A stretch of 64,000 nt of DNA from Streptomyces sp. NBC_01803 (GCF_035917415.1 NZ_CP109073.1:1488001-1552000); one strand, 5' to 3'. Positions 48,170 through 58,272 are shown, numbered from the stretch's first letter. Notes: a model not told the origin generated them from the sequence alone. Numbers and translations: made by a program.

Positions 48170-50221
48170 TCACGACGCGGTCGCCCGCGCTGCCGCGTCG
48201 ATCGCCGCGAGCGACCGGCGCGCCTGATTGCGATCGGTCGTGTACCAGAAGCCGGGCATCGAGGCGCGGAGGAACGCTCCGTAGCGCGCCTTGGCCAGCC
48301 GGGGATCCAGCACGGCCACCACGCCCCGGTCGCCCGTGGCACGGACCAGCCGCCCCGCTCCCTGGGCCATCAGCAGCGCGGCATGCGTGGCCGCCACCGC
48401 CATGAATCCATTCCCCCCCGCTTCCTCCACCGCCTTCTGCCGGGCGCTGACCAGCGGATCGTCAGGGCGCGGGAACGGGATGCGGTCCATCACCACGAGC
48501 TGACAGCTCGGCCCAGGCACATCCACCCCCTGCCAGAGCGAGAGCGTGCCGAACAGACAGGTCCGCGTGTCCTCGGCGAAGGTCCGGATCAGCTCGCCCA
48601 GGGTCTCCTCCCCCTGGAGCAGGATCGGCAGGTCGAGCCGACCGCGGAGCTCCTCGGCCGCCGCCTGCGCGCCCCGCATCGAGGAGAACAGCCCGAGTGT
48701 CCGCCCGCCCGCTGCCTCCACCAGCTCGGCCAGCTCGTCCAGCATGTCGGCGCGGCTGCCCTCCCGGCCGGGCGGCGACAGATGCTGCGCGACATAGAGG
48801 ATGCCCTGCTTGCGATAGTCGAACGGGGACCCCACGTCCAGGCCCTTCCACTCCGGGAAGTCCTCGCCGTGCTCCCCCTCCGGGGCCAGCCCGAGCGAGG
48901 CGCCCACGCCGTTGAAGTCGCCGCCGAGCTTGAGCGTCGCCGAGGTGAGCACGACCGAGCGCTCCGCGAAGAGCTTCTCCCGCAGCAGCCCGGAGACGGA
49001 CAGCGGGGCCACCCGCAGCGAGGCGCCATACCGGTCGTGCCGCTCGAACCAGACCACGTCGTACTCGGAGCCCTGCGTGATCCGCTCCGCGACGTCCTGG
49101 ATCGTCTCGATCGAGGCCAGTGCCTGCTTGCGCACCACGTCCTCGTCCGCGAGCGAGGCGTCCCGCGTGTTCCCCAGGGCGGTGATCACCGCGCGGGCCG
49201 CGTCCCGCAGCGCCATCAGCGCGTACCCCAGGTCGTCGGGGATCTTCTCCAGCCGTCCGGGGAGGGCCAGCTCCATCAGGCGCTCGAACGTCTCCGCCGC
49301 CGTCTGCAACTGGTCCGCGATCTTCTCGTCGATGAGCCGGGCGGCGCGCCGCACCGCCCGGCTGACCGAGCCCGGGGTCAGCTCGCCGGTGGCGACGCCG
49401 GTGACCCGGGACACCAGCTCATGCGCCTCGTCGACGATCAGCACGTCGTGGCCCGGGAGCACGGGGGCGCCCTCGATGGCGTCGATGGCCAGCAGCGCGT
49501 GGTTGGTGACGATGACCTCGGCCAGCTTCGCCCGCTCCCTGGCCGCCTCGGCGAAGCACTCGGCCCCGTACGCGCACTTGCTCGCGCCCAGGCACTCCCG
49601 CGACGAGACCGACACCTGCGACCAGGCGCGGTCCGAGACACCGGGCGTCAGGTCGTCCCGGTCCCCTGTCTGGGTCTCATCGGCCCAGTCCCGCAGCCGC
49701 AGCAGGTCCTTGCCCAGCCTGCTGCTCGGCCCTCCGACCGCCTGCTGAGCCGCCTGGGCGGCCTCGAAGGGGTCGAAGAGGCCCTCCTCGTCCTCCTGCG
49801 GCACGCCCTCACGCAAGCGGTGCAGACACACATAGTTCGACCGGCCCTTGAGCGTGGCGAACTCCGGGCGACGGCGCAGCAGCGGGTGCAACGCCTCGAC
49901 CGTGCGCGGCAGATCCCGCTCGATGAGCTGCCGCTGCAGCGCCAGCGTCGCGGTGGCGACGACGACGCGGTCGCCGCCCGCGACAGCCGGCACCAGATAG
50001 CCCAGCGACTTACCGGTCCCGGTGCCCGCCTGGACCAGCAGATGCGTGTCGTCCTCGATGGCCTCGGCCACGGCCTGGGCCATGGCGACCTGCCCCGGCC
50101 GCTCGGCCCCGCCCACGGCGGCGACCGCGGCGTGCAGCAGATCCGTGAGGGCGAGCCCGGTGGGCTCCTCGGACACGGGTGACTCGGTGGGCGCGGAGGG
50201 CTCCCCGGATGTGACAGTCAT
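48170..50221 (-). CDS. dinG: DinG/XPD-type ATP-dependent DNA helicase
   Basis: A 683-residue SF2 helicase. Walker A 'VQAGTGTGKSLGYLVPAV', DEAH box 'VLIVDEAHELVSRVTG', motif III 'VVLTSATLKLGG' and motif VI 'QGAGRLVRATGDRGVVAVLDPRL' are in order. The iron-sulfur insert is present: Cys in 'NYVCLHRLREG' and three Cys in 'SSRECLGASKCAYGAECF', matching the 4Fe-4S site of XPD/DinG enzymes. ATG or GTG at 50221 begins 'MTVTSGEPSAPTESPV'. I see no SOS box upstream. It lies convergently beside lexA. Confidence 0.92.
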   Translation of the reverse strand: MTVTSGEPSAPTESPVSEEPTGLALTDLLHAAVAAVGGAERPGQVAMAQAVAEAIEDDTHLLVQAGTGTGKSLGYLVPAVAGGDRVVVATATLALQRQLIERDLPRTVEALHPLLRRRPEFATLKGRSNYVCLHRLREGVPQEDEEGLFDPFEAAQAAQQAVGGPSSRLGKDLLRLRDWADETQTGDRDDLTPGVSDRAWSQVSVSSRECLGASKCAYGAECFAEAARERAKLAEVIVTNHALLAIDAIEGAPVLPGHDVLIVDEAHELVSRVTGVATGELTPGSVSRAVRRAARLIDEKIADQLQTAAETFERLMELALPGRLEKIPDDLGYALMALRDAARAVITALGNTRDASLADEDVVRKQALASIETIQDVAERITQGSEYDVVWFERHDRYGASLRVAPLSVSGLLREKLFAERSVVLTSATLKLGGDFNGVGASLGLAPEGEHGEDFPEWKGLDVGSPFDYRKQGILYVAQHLSPPGREGSRADMLDELAELVEAAGGRTLGLFSSMRGAQAAAEELRGRLDLPILLQGEETLGELIRTFAEDTRTCLFGTLSLWQGVDVPGPSCQLVVMDRIPFPRPDDPLVSARQKAVEEAGGNGFMAVAATHAALLMAQGAGRLVRATGDRGVVAVLDPRLAKARYGAFLRASMPGFWYTTDRNQARRSLAAIDAAARATAS

Positions 50222-50264
50222 AGGGCTGTCACCTTACGCGGCGGCTCTGACATCCGCCGCCCGC

Positions 50265-52014
50265 TCAGGGGGAGTGCAGCGGATTCGCGACAGTTCCGTG
50301 CACGGCCGCGTGCGGCCGCCGCGGCCGGTCCCGGTAGCCGTCCAGATAGAGCCGGTTGCGGTTCAAGCAGAGCCGCTCGATGCGCGGAGTCAGCAGGTCG
50401 AAGGTCTCGTAGCGCTCCTTCAGCTCGGGGAACCGCCGCTGGTGCCGGTCGATTTCCGCTCGTACGAGTGACCAGAAAGCGCGCTCCGGCACGCCCAGTT
50501 GTTCCTCGCACAGCGGCGCGAGGTATCGGAAGACGCCGACGAACAGCCCGGAGTGGATGAACTGCGTGAGGAATCCCGGGCGTTCGGTCAGCAGCACCCG
50601 GCGCACCTCGTCCGGCGCCCCGTCCAACTCCGGCAACGGCTCCGCGCTCAGGTTCACGTCGTCGACGAAGTCCTTGACGGCGAGCCGGGCGGGGACGTCC
50701 CCCTCGTCGAAGACGATCAGGGCGTTCTCGCCGTGCGGGGAGAAGACCGTGCCGTACGTGTAGAGGAAGCGCAGCAGCGGCGGCAGCAGCGCCTCGAACA
50801 GACGCCGCACCCGCACGCGCGGGGCCAGCCCGGAGCGGTGGACGAGCTCGGCGGTGAGCGACCGGCCTTCGGTGTCGGTGGCGAGCAGGGCGGCCAGCGT
50901 CCGAGCCCGCTCCCCCGGGCCGAGATACGGGCCGACCGGCTCCCGCCAGATGCAGCCCAGCAGCTCGCGGTACTGGTGGGGCACGGTGTCCAGCCGGTCG
51001 TACAGCGGATGCTCGACGGTGACGGAGGCGACCTCGCCGAGCAGGATCACCCGGGTGTCCTCGGCGAGGAACGGATCGGCGTCGCGCACCCCGTGCATCC
51101 AGCCGGTCACGGCCGGGGCGGCAAGGGTGCGCTCGGTGGGCAGGCCGCGCCAGACCAGCGTGTTGAGGATGGACAGCGGCAGCTTCACACTGCGCGCGTC
51201 GGGACGGGAGAGTTCAGGAAGGTGCGGCGGGACTGCTGCGGCAGCCGCAGATCGCCGTCCGTCGGCACAGGTATGACGTCCCCGGCCGCGATCTGCGGGG
51301 CGTAGAGGGGGGCTATCGTCTCGTCCCATTGCCAGGGGTGGACCGGCAGCCACAGATAGTCGCCCGGGGCCCGGCCGCGTTCGGCGACGATGCGGTCGAA
51401 GGCGTCGCGTGTCGGCCCGGACAGCTCCTCGGCGTACAGCGATCCGGGCGCGGCCGGCGGGGCCGTGCCCCGGTAGCGCGCCAGCCCGCGGTGGACGGCG
51501 AGCCACGGCAGCGGCCGGGGAGTGCGTGCCTCGGGCGCCCAGCCCGCGGTGTCGGCGGCCGAGAAGCCCATCCGCCCCTTGTTGGCCACCAGCCAGGGGT
51601 GCCCGGTCTGCCGCCCCTCCAGCTCGGCGTGGTCGAGGTCGGCCAGCTCGGCGGCGGTGAGCGCGCCCGCGTCCAGGGCGACATCGGCGCTCAGCGTGGC
51701 CATGAGCTCACGGATGAGGTGGCCCGTGGTGTCGCCGGACAGGCAAAGGAGGGTGTCGTGGGCGTGGGCGATGAATTCCAGCGGGTCGGCGCCGGCCGGG
51801 TGATCGAGCCCGGGTCCAACCGCCAGTGTCCGTATCCGCCCCGGCGGGCGCGGACGCGGTAGGTGAGGCCGGGCGCCACGGGCAGCCGGTAGGCGTCGGC
51901 GGGCGGGCCGTCGGGGTCCGGAGTGACGATGCCCTCGTAGGCGAATTCGGCGAGCATCTTGGCGAGGAGCCGACGGGCGGCGCGGCTCCAGGCTGTCTCC
52001 GGGGGTGCGGGCAT
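50265..52014 (-). pseudogene. Siderophore synthetase (IucA/IucC, NIS family), two frameshifts
   Basis: A full-length NIS synthetase broken into three frames. Segment 1 (52014 to about 51800) opens 'FAYEGIVTPDPDGPPADAYRLPV' and 'YGHWRLDPGSI'. Segment 2 (about 51800-51200) has 'HPWLVANKGRMGFSA' and 'LWLPVHPWQWDE', the acyladenylate region, and 'PQQSRRTFLNSPVP'. Segment 3 (about 51200-50265) has 'SVKLPLSILNTLVWRGLPTERTL', 'VFSPHGENALIVFDEGD' and a normal C-terminus. The shifts at about 51786-51800 and 51197-51203 each fit loss of one base. Start ATG 52014 follows GAGGAGG. Restoring one base at each site gives one continuous gene. It may be a real pseudogene, an error, or a gene using reinitiation (ATG 51703 lies 10 bases before a stop). 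Confidence 0.85.
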
Positions 52015-52060
52015 GGGAACGGACCTCCTCGGGTGCGGGGGCTGGGCGAGGGGGGTCGGC

Positions 52061-52723
52061 TCAGCGGTCCGCCACCATGAGCGCGGCCCGTTTGCCGGGC
52101 AGGTCGGCGTCGGCCGTCCTGCGGAAGCCCGCCGCGCGGAAGGCCGCCAGCGAGGCGGCGTTACGCACGTCCGGCTCGGCCACGACGCGGGCGCAGCGCG
52201 GCCGGTGGCGCAGCACGAGGCCGACGACGCCGCGCAGCAGCGCGCTGCCGAGGCCCCGGCCGCGGTCCTCGGCGCTGCCGATGAGGAGATGGACGCCGGT
52301 GTCGTGGAGCCGGGAGGGGTAGTAGCGGGCGAGCGGGTCGAGATCGGCGCGGTAAATCTCCCAGTAGCTCATCGGCAGGCCCTCCAGAACGCCCAGGCAG
52401 GGCCGGCTGCGGCCGTCGCCGTCGAGCTGCCGCCGCAGGTGCGCGGCCGTGCCCTCGGCGGGGCCGGCCAGCCGCCACGAGGCGTCCACCACCGGGTCGT
52501 TCATCCAGGTGGTGACGAGCGAAAGGTCACGGGCGAGGTCGACGGGAACGAGCTGGAAGACGCCGACCGGCGTGGCGACGGGGCCCCAGTCGCCCACGTT
52601 GTCCAGCAGGTCGGGCCGGTCGGCCGGCCGCTCGCTGCCGTAGCCCGCGGGCGCGCCGGTGAGGTCCGGCGGCAGGTGGAGGTCGGCGGTGTCCTCGCCG
52701 TCGTCGGTGTCGGGGGCGGGCAC
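52061..52723 (-). CDS. GNAT acetyltransferase, siderophore-type (IucB/Acetyltransf_8)
   Basis: A 220-residue acyltransferase of the branch that acylates hydroxylamines or amines in hydroxamate siderophore synthesis. 'LVPVDLARDLSLVTTWMNDPVVDASWRLAGPAEG' opens the fold; the acyl-CoA loop is 'EDRGRGLGSALLRGVVG'. GTG 52723 has AAGGAG 8 bases upstream, inside the stop region of the preceding synthetase gene (10-base gap). It lies between the two NIS synthetase genes, so it probably prepares one of their substrates. Confidence 0.87.
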   Translation of the reverse strand: MPAPDTDDGEDTADLHLPPDLTGAPAGYGSERPADRPDLLDNVGDWGPVATPVGVFQLVPVDLARDLSLVTTWMNDPVVDASWRLAGPAEGTAAHLRRQLDGDGRSRPCLGVLEGLPMSYWEIYRADLDPLARYYPSRLHDTGVHLLIGSAEDRGRGLGSALLRGVVGLVLRHRPRCARVVAEPDVRNAASLAAFRAAGFRRTADADLPGKRAALMVADR

Positions 52724-52733
52724 GGCGGCTCCT

Positions 52734-54665
52734 TCAGCGCGTGACGAGCGGGTTGGCGACCGTGACGTAGACGGACTGGCCGTCGACCGGGCCGACGAGC
52801 TCGTCCAGGCCGTGCAGCCGGGTGAGGAGGTTGGCCTTGCAGCGCAGAGTCGGCGCCGCCAGCAGATGGGCGACGAGTGGGGAGACGGGCCCCTCGGTGG
52901 CGGCGTGCGCCTCCTCGGTGAGGAAGCCGCGGAACGCCGCGAGCATCATCTCCTCGTCGGCCAGGCGCTGCGCGCCGAACGCGCCGATCAGCCCGAACAC
53001 GTTGTTGACGCCGAGGTAGTAGGCAAAGCGCTCGTCGGCGACCTCGTCGGTCACGAACGTGCCGGAGACCTCGCCGACCCCCGGCAGCCGCCGCTGGAGC
53101 GCGTCGCGGCGCGAGGCTCGGAAGTAATACCCCTGGTTGTCGCGGAACCGGCCGCCCACCGGCCAGCCGTCCGCGTCGAGCAGCACGATCGTGTTCTGCT
53201 GATGGGCTTCGAGCGCGATGCCGGCCCGCGCGTCCAGCCACAGCAGCGGCCCGACGACCGCGCGCAGATACCGCAGCAGCCACTCGGCGGCGACGGCCGG
53301 GACCGGGCGCCCGGTGCGCGCGGCCAGCGCGCCGACGACGACGGCCAGCCGGGAGCGCAGCTCCCGTTCCGGCCGGCCGGGCCACGGGCGAGGCGCGGTC
53401 AGCGCGGCGAGGCAGAGCGCGTCGTCGTCCGGACCGAACGGGCTGTGCCGCAGGATCGTGTCCAGGCCGGGAACGGGCCGCCCTTCGGTGTCGTCGACCG
53501 CGAGCCAGGCCGGGTCGCGCACGATGTCGAAGCCGGCGCCCGCCGGGAACGCCGCACGCCACTCGGCCCCGAGCCCGCCGGCCAGCAGGCGGTGGGCCTC
53601 GACACCTCGGTGCAGCTCCTTGCGGAGGTTCTCCCGGCGGGAGTTGGTGATGCGCAGCGCGAGCGAGAGCTTGAGCATGGCCGGTGCGCCGGGCCGGTGG
53701 ACCGTGCGGACCGAGGAGGTGGGGTACCAGGGGTCGCCGTGCTCGCCGAGGTCGTGCAGCAGCCCCGCGTCCAGAAGCGCGGCGACGGCCGGCCGGCGCA
53801 CCACGTCGCGGGCCTGCCAGGGGTGCAGCGGCAGCGGCACCGTTCCGCCGGGCAGGACGAGTCCGCCGTCGGTGAGCCGGACGGCGAGCGTCTCCGCGGG
53901 CACGGCCGCGCCGTCCTCGGTCCAGGCCGAGTCGGTGGCGAGCACGGAACGGTCCACGGCCAGCCAGTGCAGCCGGAACGCGCCGCGCAACTCGGGCGAA
54001 CAACGGCCGGCCTCCTCGCCGGCCAGCCCTTCGCGGCTCTTGGCGGCCGGGTGCAGGGGGTGGCCGAAGAGCAGGGACTGCTCGGCGTCGAGGAACGGAT
54101 GGCCGTGCGCCGCCGGACCCGGCTCCGCCCGGCGCGCGGCCAGGAACGCGGCGGTGCGCAACGTGGAGTCCGCGACCCCGCCCACCAGCGCGACGGTCTC
54201 CGGCACGCGCTCGGGGCCCCCCTCGCGGGCCAGCAGCGCGGCGAGCGTGACGGCGTCCACCGGCCCGGCTCCCGCCCGGGCCCCGGCGAGCGTGGGTGGG
54301 CCGAAGCGGTGCCAGCCGGTGGCCGACCAGTGCCGCACGGGGACCCGCAGCGCGACGCCCGAGGCGGGCAGCGGCAGGCACAGCTCCCGGCCGGCGGGCC
54401 GGGCGACGGCCGTCTCGCGCAGCCAGCAGCGCAGCAGGTTCTCCGTGGAGGCGGCGTCGGCGGCCCGGCCGGGATCGGCGTCCTCCAGCGGGTCCCCCGG
54501 ATCCTCCCCACCGTCGTGGCCGTCCCGCGCGCCCGCCGGACCGGCCGGTGCCGCGCCCGCGCGCCGCTGGCGCGGGTCCGAGGGGTCGAGCAGCCGGGCG
54601 AGACGACTCAGGACCGGCTGGCGCTGGGGGGAGGCGCTCGATTCGGGCTGGGGGCGTGCGTTCAT
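52734..54665 (-). CDS. IucA/IucC-family NIS siderophore synthetase
   Basis: A protein of about 643 residues that couples a carboxylate to an amine or hydroxamine through an acyl-adenylate. Family motifs present are 'LPLHPWQARDVV' (HPWQ), 'SLALRITNSRRENLRKEL' and 'ALEAHQQNTIVLLDADG' in the C-terminal FhuF-like region. No domain is missing. The start is not settled: GTG 54728 opens the frame, but a perfect AAAGGAGG sits inside the first codons; ATG 54665 was chosen though its ribosome site is poor. It is followed by the GNAT gene 10 bases on and then the frameshifted synthetase. I found no iron box upstream. Confidence 0.87.
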   Translation of the reverse strand: MNARPQPESSASPQRQPVLSRLARLLDPSDPRQRRAGAAPAGPAGARDGHDGGEDPGDPLEDADPGRAADAASTENLLRCWLRETAVARPAGRELCLPLPASGVALRVPVRHWSATGWHRFGPPTLAGARAGAGPVDAVTLAALLAREGGPERVPETVALVGGVADSTLRTAAFLAARRAEPGPAAHGHPFLDAEQSLLFGHPLHPAAKSREGLAGEEAGRCSPELRGAFRLHWLAVDRSVLATDSAWTEDGAAVPAETLAVRLTDGGLVLPGGTVPLPLHPWQARDVVRRPAVAALLDAGLLHDLGEHGDPWYPTSSVRTVHRPGAPAMLKLSLALRITNSRRENLRKELHRGVEAHRLLAGGLGAEWRAAFPAGAGFDIVRDPAWLAVDDTEGRPVPGLDTILRHSPFGPDDDALCLAALTAPRPWPGRPERELRSRLAVVVGALAARTGRPVPAVAAEWLLRYLRAVVGPLLWLDARAGIALEAHQQNTIVLLDADGWPVGGRFRDNQGYYFRASRRDALQRRLPGVGEVSGTFVTDEVADERFAYYLGVNNVFGLIGAFGAQRLADEEMMLAAFRGFLTEEAHAATEGPVSPLVAHLLAAPTLRCKANLLTRLHGLDELVGPVDGQSVYVTVANPLVTR

Positions 54666-54888
54666 CCGTGTGCGGCGCGCGTGCCCGGCACGGACCGACC
54701 GGACCGGCGGCGCCTCCTCCTTTGTCACTGTCTGCCGACGTCAGGGGCGTTCCCCCATCCGTGGTAACGACGGTGGACGCCGGGGATCACGGGCTTGTGG
54801 CAAGATCCTTCGACACGCCCACGTGGCCGGAAAGGAACCACAGACCCGGCTGCCGCCGTCCAGAACAACACCCGCATAGTGGGGGAGC

Positions 54889-54909
54889 CACTCCGACTAT
54901 GGCGGAGTG
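54889..54909. promoter_or_regulatory. CACTCCG / CGGAGTG inverted repeat
   Basis: A 7-bp perfect inverted repeat with a 7-base spacer lies about 50 bases upstream of the lipoprotein protease start, in the divergent region with the siderophore operon. It could be an operator or a leader hairpin. Confidence 0.35.
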
Positions 54910-54955
54910 CATGTCAAGCACCACATCCAGGAAGCACACCAGGGGGAGAACACCC

Positions 54956-56173
54956 ATGTCTTCGATACCCAGGCAGCGGCCACGGCGCCGCGCCGCCCTC
55001 GCGGCCACGGCCATGGCCGCCTGTCTCGCGCTGACCGCCACCGCCTGCAACGGTGACGAGGACGCCGATGCCGGGGCGCAGCCGAGCGAGGAGGCGAGCA
55101 CGGGCGACGATCAGCTCCAGGACCTGATCGACAACCTCCCGTTCGAATTCGACGTGGAAGCCTGGATGGACGGCGCCTGGGCCGACTGGGACGAGGAGAC
55201 CTGGCTCCGCGAGGTCGGCGACTTCGTCAACCCGATCATCGACGGCCTGTGGGACCAGGAGCGGATGGGGGAGGCCGAGGACCCGGAGCAGTCGATCGAC
55301 GACGATCAGATCGACGAGGACCAGAACGCCCCCGAGGCCGACGACCCGATGGCCGACCGGGGCATCACCGACCCCGAGCCGGTGGCCGTCGAGGCCGAGG
55401 CGGTGCCCACCCCCTACACGGAGAACGGCGCCCCGATCGGCAAGGTGTTCTTCGACAGCCCCGAGGGCCCGATGGTCTGCTCCGGCACGGTCGTGAAGGA
55501 CCCGAACGCCCCCGGCCAATCCAACCTGGTCGCCACCGCGGGCCACTGCGTGCACGCGGGCACCGGCGGCGGCTGGTACCGGAACCTGAGCTTCGTCCCG
55601 GCCTACAACAACAACGGCCTGGGTGCCGCGGAGATCGAGTCCGCGGCCTACGAGGATGTCGCGCCCTACGGCGTCTGGTGGGCGGACTACGTGTCCACCA
55701 CCCAGTACTGGATCGACAACGGCACCGAGAGCGGCGGCGACGGCGCGCACGGCGACTTCGCGATCCTGTCGGTCGCGCCGGAGAACGGCAGCGGCCTGTC
55801 CCTGGAGGAGACGGTCGGCGCCGCCCTCGACATCAACTTCGACGCCCCGGCGGTCTCCGGGCTCGGCGCGGTGACGCTGTACGGCTTCCCGGCGGCCGAC
55901 CCGTACGACGGTGCCCTGATGTACAGCTGCGTCGACTACCCCGGCCGGCTGTCGATCGACGCGACCATGCCCGTCATGTACTGGGCCGGCTGCACCATGA
56001 CCGGCGGCGCCTCGGGCGGCCCCTGGCTGCGCACCAACGAGAACGACGAGCCCGAGCTGATCTCGGTCAACTCCATCGGCCCGCTGGAGAGCACTTGGCT
56101 GGCCGGACCCCGGCTGGACGAGGAAGCGCGGGGCGTGCTGGACTACGTGAGCGCCGAGGTCAGCGGCGGCTGA
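54956..56173 (+). CDS. Secreted trypsin-like serine peptidase, probable lipoprotein
   Basis: A 405-residue precursor. The N-terminus has a twin-Arg-rich basic stretch, a hydrophobic segment 'AALAATAMAACLALTATACNGD', with the Cys of 'TATAC' a possible lipid attachment site (weak lipobox). An acidic linker follows (about 30-140). The peptidase has His in 'VATAGHCVHAGT', Asp in 'AHGDFAILSVAPE' and Ser in 'TGGASGGPWLRTNEN'. This is the trypsin-like/V8-type fold often seen in streptomycete exported proteins. ATG 54956 follows GGGGGAG. The target is unknown. Confidence 0.87.
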   Translation: MSSIPRQRPRRRAALAATAMAACLALTATACNGDEDADAGAQPSEEASTGDDQLQDLIDNLPFEFDVEAWMDGAWADWDEETWLREVGDFVNPIIDGLWDQERMGEAEDPEQSIDDDQIDEDQNAPEADDPMADRGITDPEPVAVEAEAVPTPYTENGAPIGKVFFDSPEGPMVCSGTVVKDPNAPGQSNLVATAGHCVHAGTGGGWYRNLSFVPAYNNNGLGAAEIESAAYEDVAPYGVWWADYVSTTQYWIDNGTESGGDGAHGDFAILSVAPENGSGLSLEETVGAALDINFDAPAVSGLGAVTLYGFPAADPYDGALMYSCVDYPGRLSIDATMPVMYWAGCTMTGGASGGPWLRTNENDEPELISVNSIGPLESTWLAGPRLDEEARGVLDYVSAEVSGG

Positions 56174-56217
56174 CCCCGCCCGGGGCCCGAGGCCCGACGC
56201 CCGGACGTGACCACACA

Positions 56218-56263
56218 CGAGGGGCCCGGCACCCACCATCACGGGTGGGTGCCGGGCCCCTCG
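56218..56263. terminator. 20-bp perfect bidirectional terminator
   Basis: A perfect 20-bp stem starting CGAGGGGCCCGGCACCC with a 6-base loop lies between the convergent protease and panD genes, 45 bases past the protease stop and 20 bases from the panD stop. It is the longest perfect terminator stem in the window. Confidence 0.9.
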
Positions 56264-56282
56264 GCGTCAACGCGAGCGCCCG

Positions 56283-56705
56283 CTAGGCGCGGGCCGTGGC
56301 CAGCGGGCTGCGGGTGGTGTCGCTGCCGGGCACCGGCTCGGACGGGTCGTCGCCGAGCCGCACGACACGGTTGGCCGAGTCCACGTGCACGACGGTGGGC
56401 CTGAGGCGGCGGGCCTCGGCGTCTTCCACCTGCGCGTAGCTGATCAGGATGACCAGGTCGCCCGGCTTGACGAGGTGGGCGGCGGCGCCGTTGATCCCGA
56501 TGACACCGGAGCCCCGCTCACCCTCGATGACATAGGTCTCCAGCCGGCTCCCGTTGTCGATGTCGACGATGTGGACCAGCTCGCCAGGCAGCAGATCCGC
56601 GGCCTCCATCAGGTCCGCGTCCACGGTGACCGAACCGACGTAGTGGAGGTCGGCCTCGGTCACCGTGGCACGGTGGATCTTCGACTTGAACATGGTGCGC
56701 AACAC
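56283..56705 (-). CDS. panD: Aspartate 1-decarboxylase
   Basis: Makes beta-alanine from aspartate for pantothenate and CoA synthesis. The 140-residue zymogen has the self-cleavage Gly-Ser in '[20 protein letters not shown]' (Gly24-Ser25), the catalytic Lys region '[16 protein letters not shown]', the Tyr in '[22 protein letters not shown]' and the pantetheine-site-like '[10 protein letters not shown]'. The C-terminal 25 residues are longer than in E. coli. GTG 56705 is the start, with GGGAGAG upstream. It is alone on its strand, followed by the 20-bp terminator. Confidence 0.95.
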   Translation of the reverse strand: MLRTMFKSKIHRATVTEADLHYVGSVTVDADLMEAADLLPGELVHIVDIDNGSRLETYVIEGERGSGVIGINGAAAHLVKPGDLVILISYAQVEDAEARRLRPTVVHVDSANRVVRLGDDPSEPVPGSDTTRSPLATARA

Positions 56706-56781
56706 GATCGGCTCTCCCGGCTCTTTCTGGGGTCGCGTTCCGGGGTGGGATACGCGCCGTCCGCACCATGCTAACCGCGTA

Positions 56782-58272
56782 TTACCCGCGCGTACGCGCC
56801 GGGACGAAAGGCTCCAGCACCGCGGCCAGCTCGGGGTGCACCCGGGCCTTCAGCAGCGTGCCCTCGCCCGTGTGCTCCTCGGTCAGGACCTCGCCCTCGG
56901 CGTGCACGCGGGAGACGAGCGCCCCCTGCGTATACGGCACCAGGGCCTCCAGCTCGACCTCGGGGTGCGGCAGCTCCGCGTCGATCCAGGCCAGCAGCTC
57001 CGGAATGCCCATCCCGGTGTGCGCCGAGATGGCGATCGCCCGCTTCTCAGCGCGCATCAGCCGCTGGAGGGTGAGCTCGTCGGCGACATCGGCCTTGTTG
57101 ACCACCACGATCTCGGGAATGTCCTTCGCCCCGACATCGCGGATCACCTCACGGACGGCCGCGAGCTGCTCCTCGGGCACCGGGTGCGAGCCGTCCACGA
57201 CGTGGAGGATCAGGTCGGCGTCGCCGACCTCCTCCATCGTGGAGCGGAACGCCTCGACCAGGTGGTGCGGCAGGTGCCGCACGAAGCCGACGGTGTCGGC
57301 GAGGGTGTACAGCCGCCCGCTGGGGGTCGTGGACCTGCGCACGGTCGGGTCGAGGGTGGCGAACAGCGCGTTCTCCACCAGCACGCCCGCGCCGGTGAGC
57401 TGGTTGAGCAGGGAGGACTTGCCGGCGTTGGTGTAGCCGGCGATGGCGACCGAGGGCACCTTGTTGCGATGCCGCTCCTGCCGCTTGAGGTCACGGCCGG
57501 TCTTCATCTCCGCGATCTCCCGGCGCATCTTCGCCATCTTCTCGCGGATCCGCCGCCGGTCGGTCTCGATCTTGGTCTCACCGGGGCCGCGGGTCGCCAT
57601 GCCCCCGCCGCCGCTGGATCCGCCGCCGCCCATCTGGCGGGAGAGCGACTGACCCCAGCCGCGCAGGCGCGGCAGCATGTACTGCATCTGGGCCAGCGAG
57701 ACCTGCGCCTTGCCCTCGCGGGACTTGGCGTGCTGGGCGAAGATGTCGAGGATCAGGGCGGTCCGGTCGACCACCTTCACCTTGACGACGTCCTCCAGGT
57801 GGATGAGCTGGCCGGGGCTGAGCTCACCGTCGCACACAACGGTGTCGGCGCCCGTCTCCAGCACCAGATCACGCAGCTCCTGGGCCTTGCCCGAGCCGAT
57901 GTACGTGGCCGGGTCCGGCTTGTCGCGGCGCTGGATCACGCCATCGAGCACCAGGGCGCCGGCGGTCTCCGCCAGGGCGGCGAGCTCCGCCAGGGAGTTC
58001 TCCGCGTCCTGGGCGGTGCCGGAGGTCCAGACGCCGACCAGCACGACGCGCTCCAGGCGCAGCTGGCGGTACTCGACCTCGGTGACATCCTCGAGCTCCG
58101 TGGAGAGTCCCACGACACGGCGGAGCGCGGCCCGCTCGGCGCGCTCGAACTGCTCACCGTCCCGCTCCTCGTCGAATTCGCTCCGGGCCACGTCCTCATC
58201 CATCAGGGCGTCGGCCCGGCGGCCCGCGGCGCGGCGCTGGTTGGTGTCCTGTGGAAGGGAAGAGAAGGTCAA
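56782..58272 (-). CDS. hflX: GTPase HflX
   Basis: A ribosome-associated GTPase that can split stalled 70S ribosomes after stress. The 496-residue protein has the HflX N-terminal domain ('[55 protein letters not shown]', cited in part, about 80-135), a Gly-rich coiled linker '[31 protein letters not shown]', and the G domain with '[21 protein letters not shown]' (P-loop), '[17 protein letters not shown]' and 'VVNKADVAD'. TTG 58272 has AAGGA 6 bases upstream. It is convergent with panD at its 3' end and separated from rshA by 157 bases. Confidence 0.94.
   Translation of the reverse strand: MTFSSLPQDTNQRRAAGRRADALMDEDVARSEFDEERDGEQFERAERAALRRVVGLSTELEDVTEVEYRQLRLERVVLVGVWTSGTAQDAENSLAELAALAETAGALVLDGVIQRRDKPDPATYIGSGKAQELRDLVLETGADTVVCDGELSPGQLIHLEDVVKVKVVDRTALILDIFAQHAKSREGKAQVSLAQMQYMLPRLRGWGQSLSRQMGGGGSSGGGGMATRGPGETKIETDRRRIREKMAKMRREIAEMKTGRDLKRQERHRNKVPSVAIAGYTNAGKSSLLNQLTGAGVLVENALFATLDPTVRRSTTPSGRLYTLADTVGFVRHLPHHLVEAFRSTMEEVGDADLILHVVDGSHPVPEEQLAAVREVIRDVGAKDIPEIVVVNKADVADELTLQRLMRAEKRAIAISAHTGMGIPELLAWIDAELPHPEVELEALVPYTQGALVSRVHAEGEVLTEEHTGEGTLLKARVHPELAAVLEPFVPARTRG

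Noticed and set aside
54729..54955. Iron box for the siderophore operon
   Set aside because: No sequence resembling the TTAGGTTAGGCTCACCTAA pattern was found in the interval.
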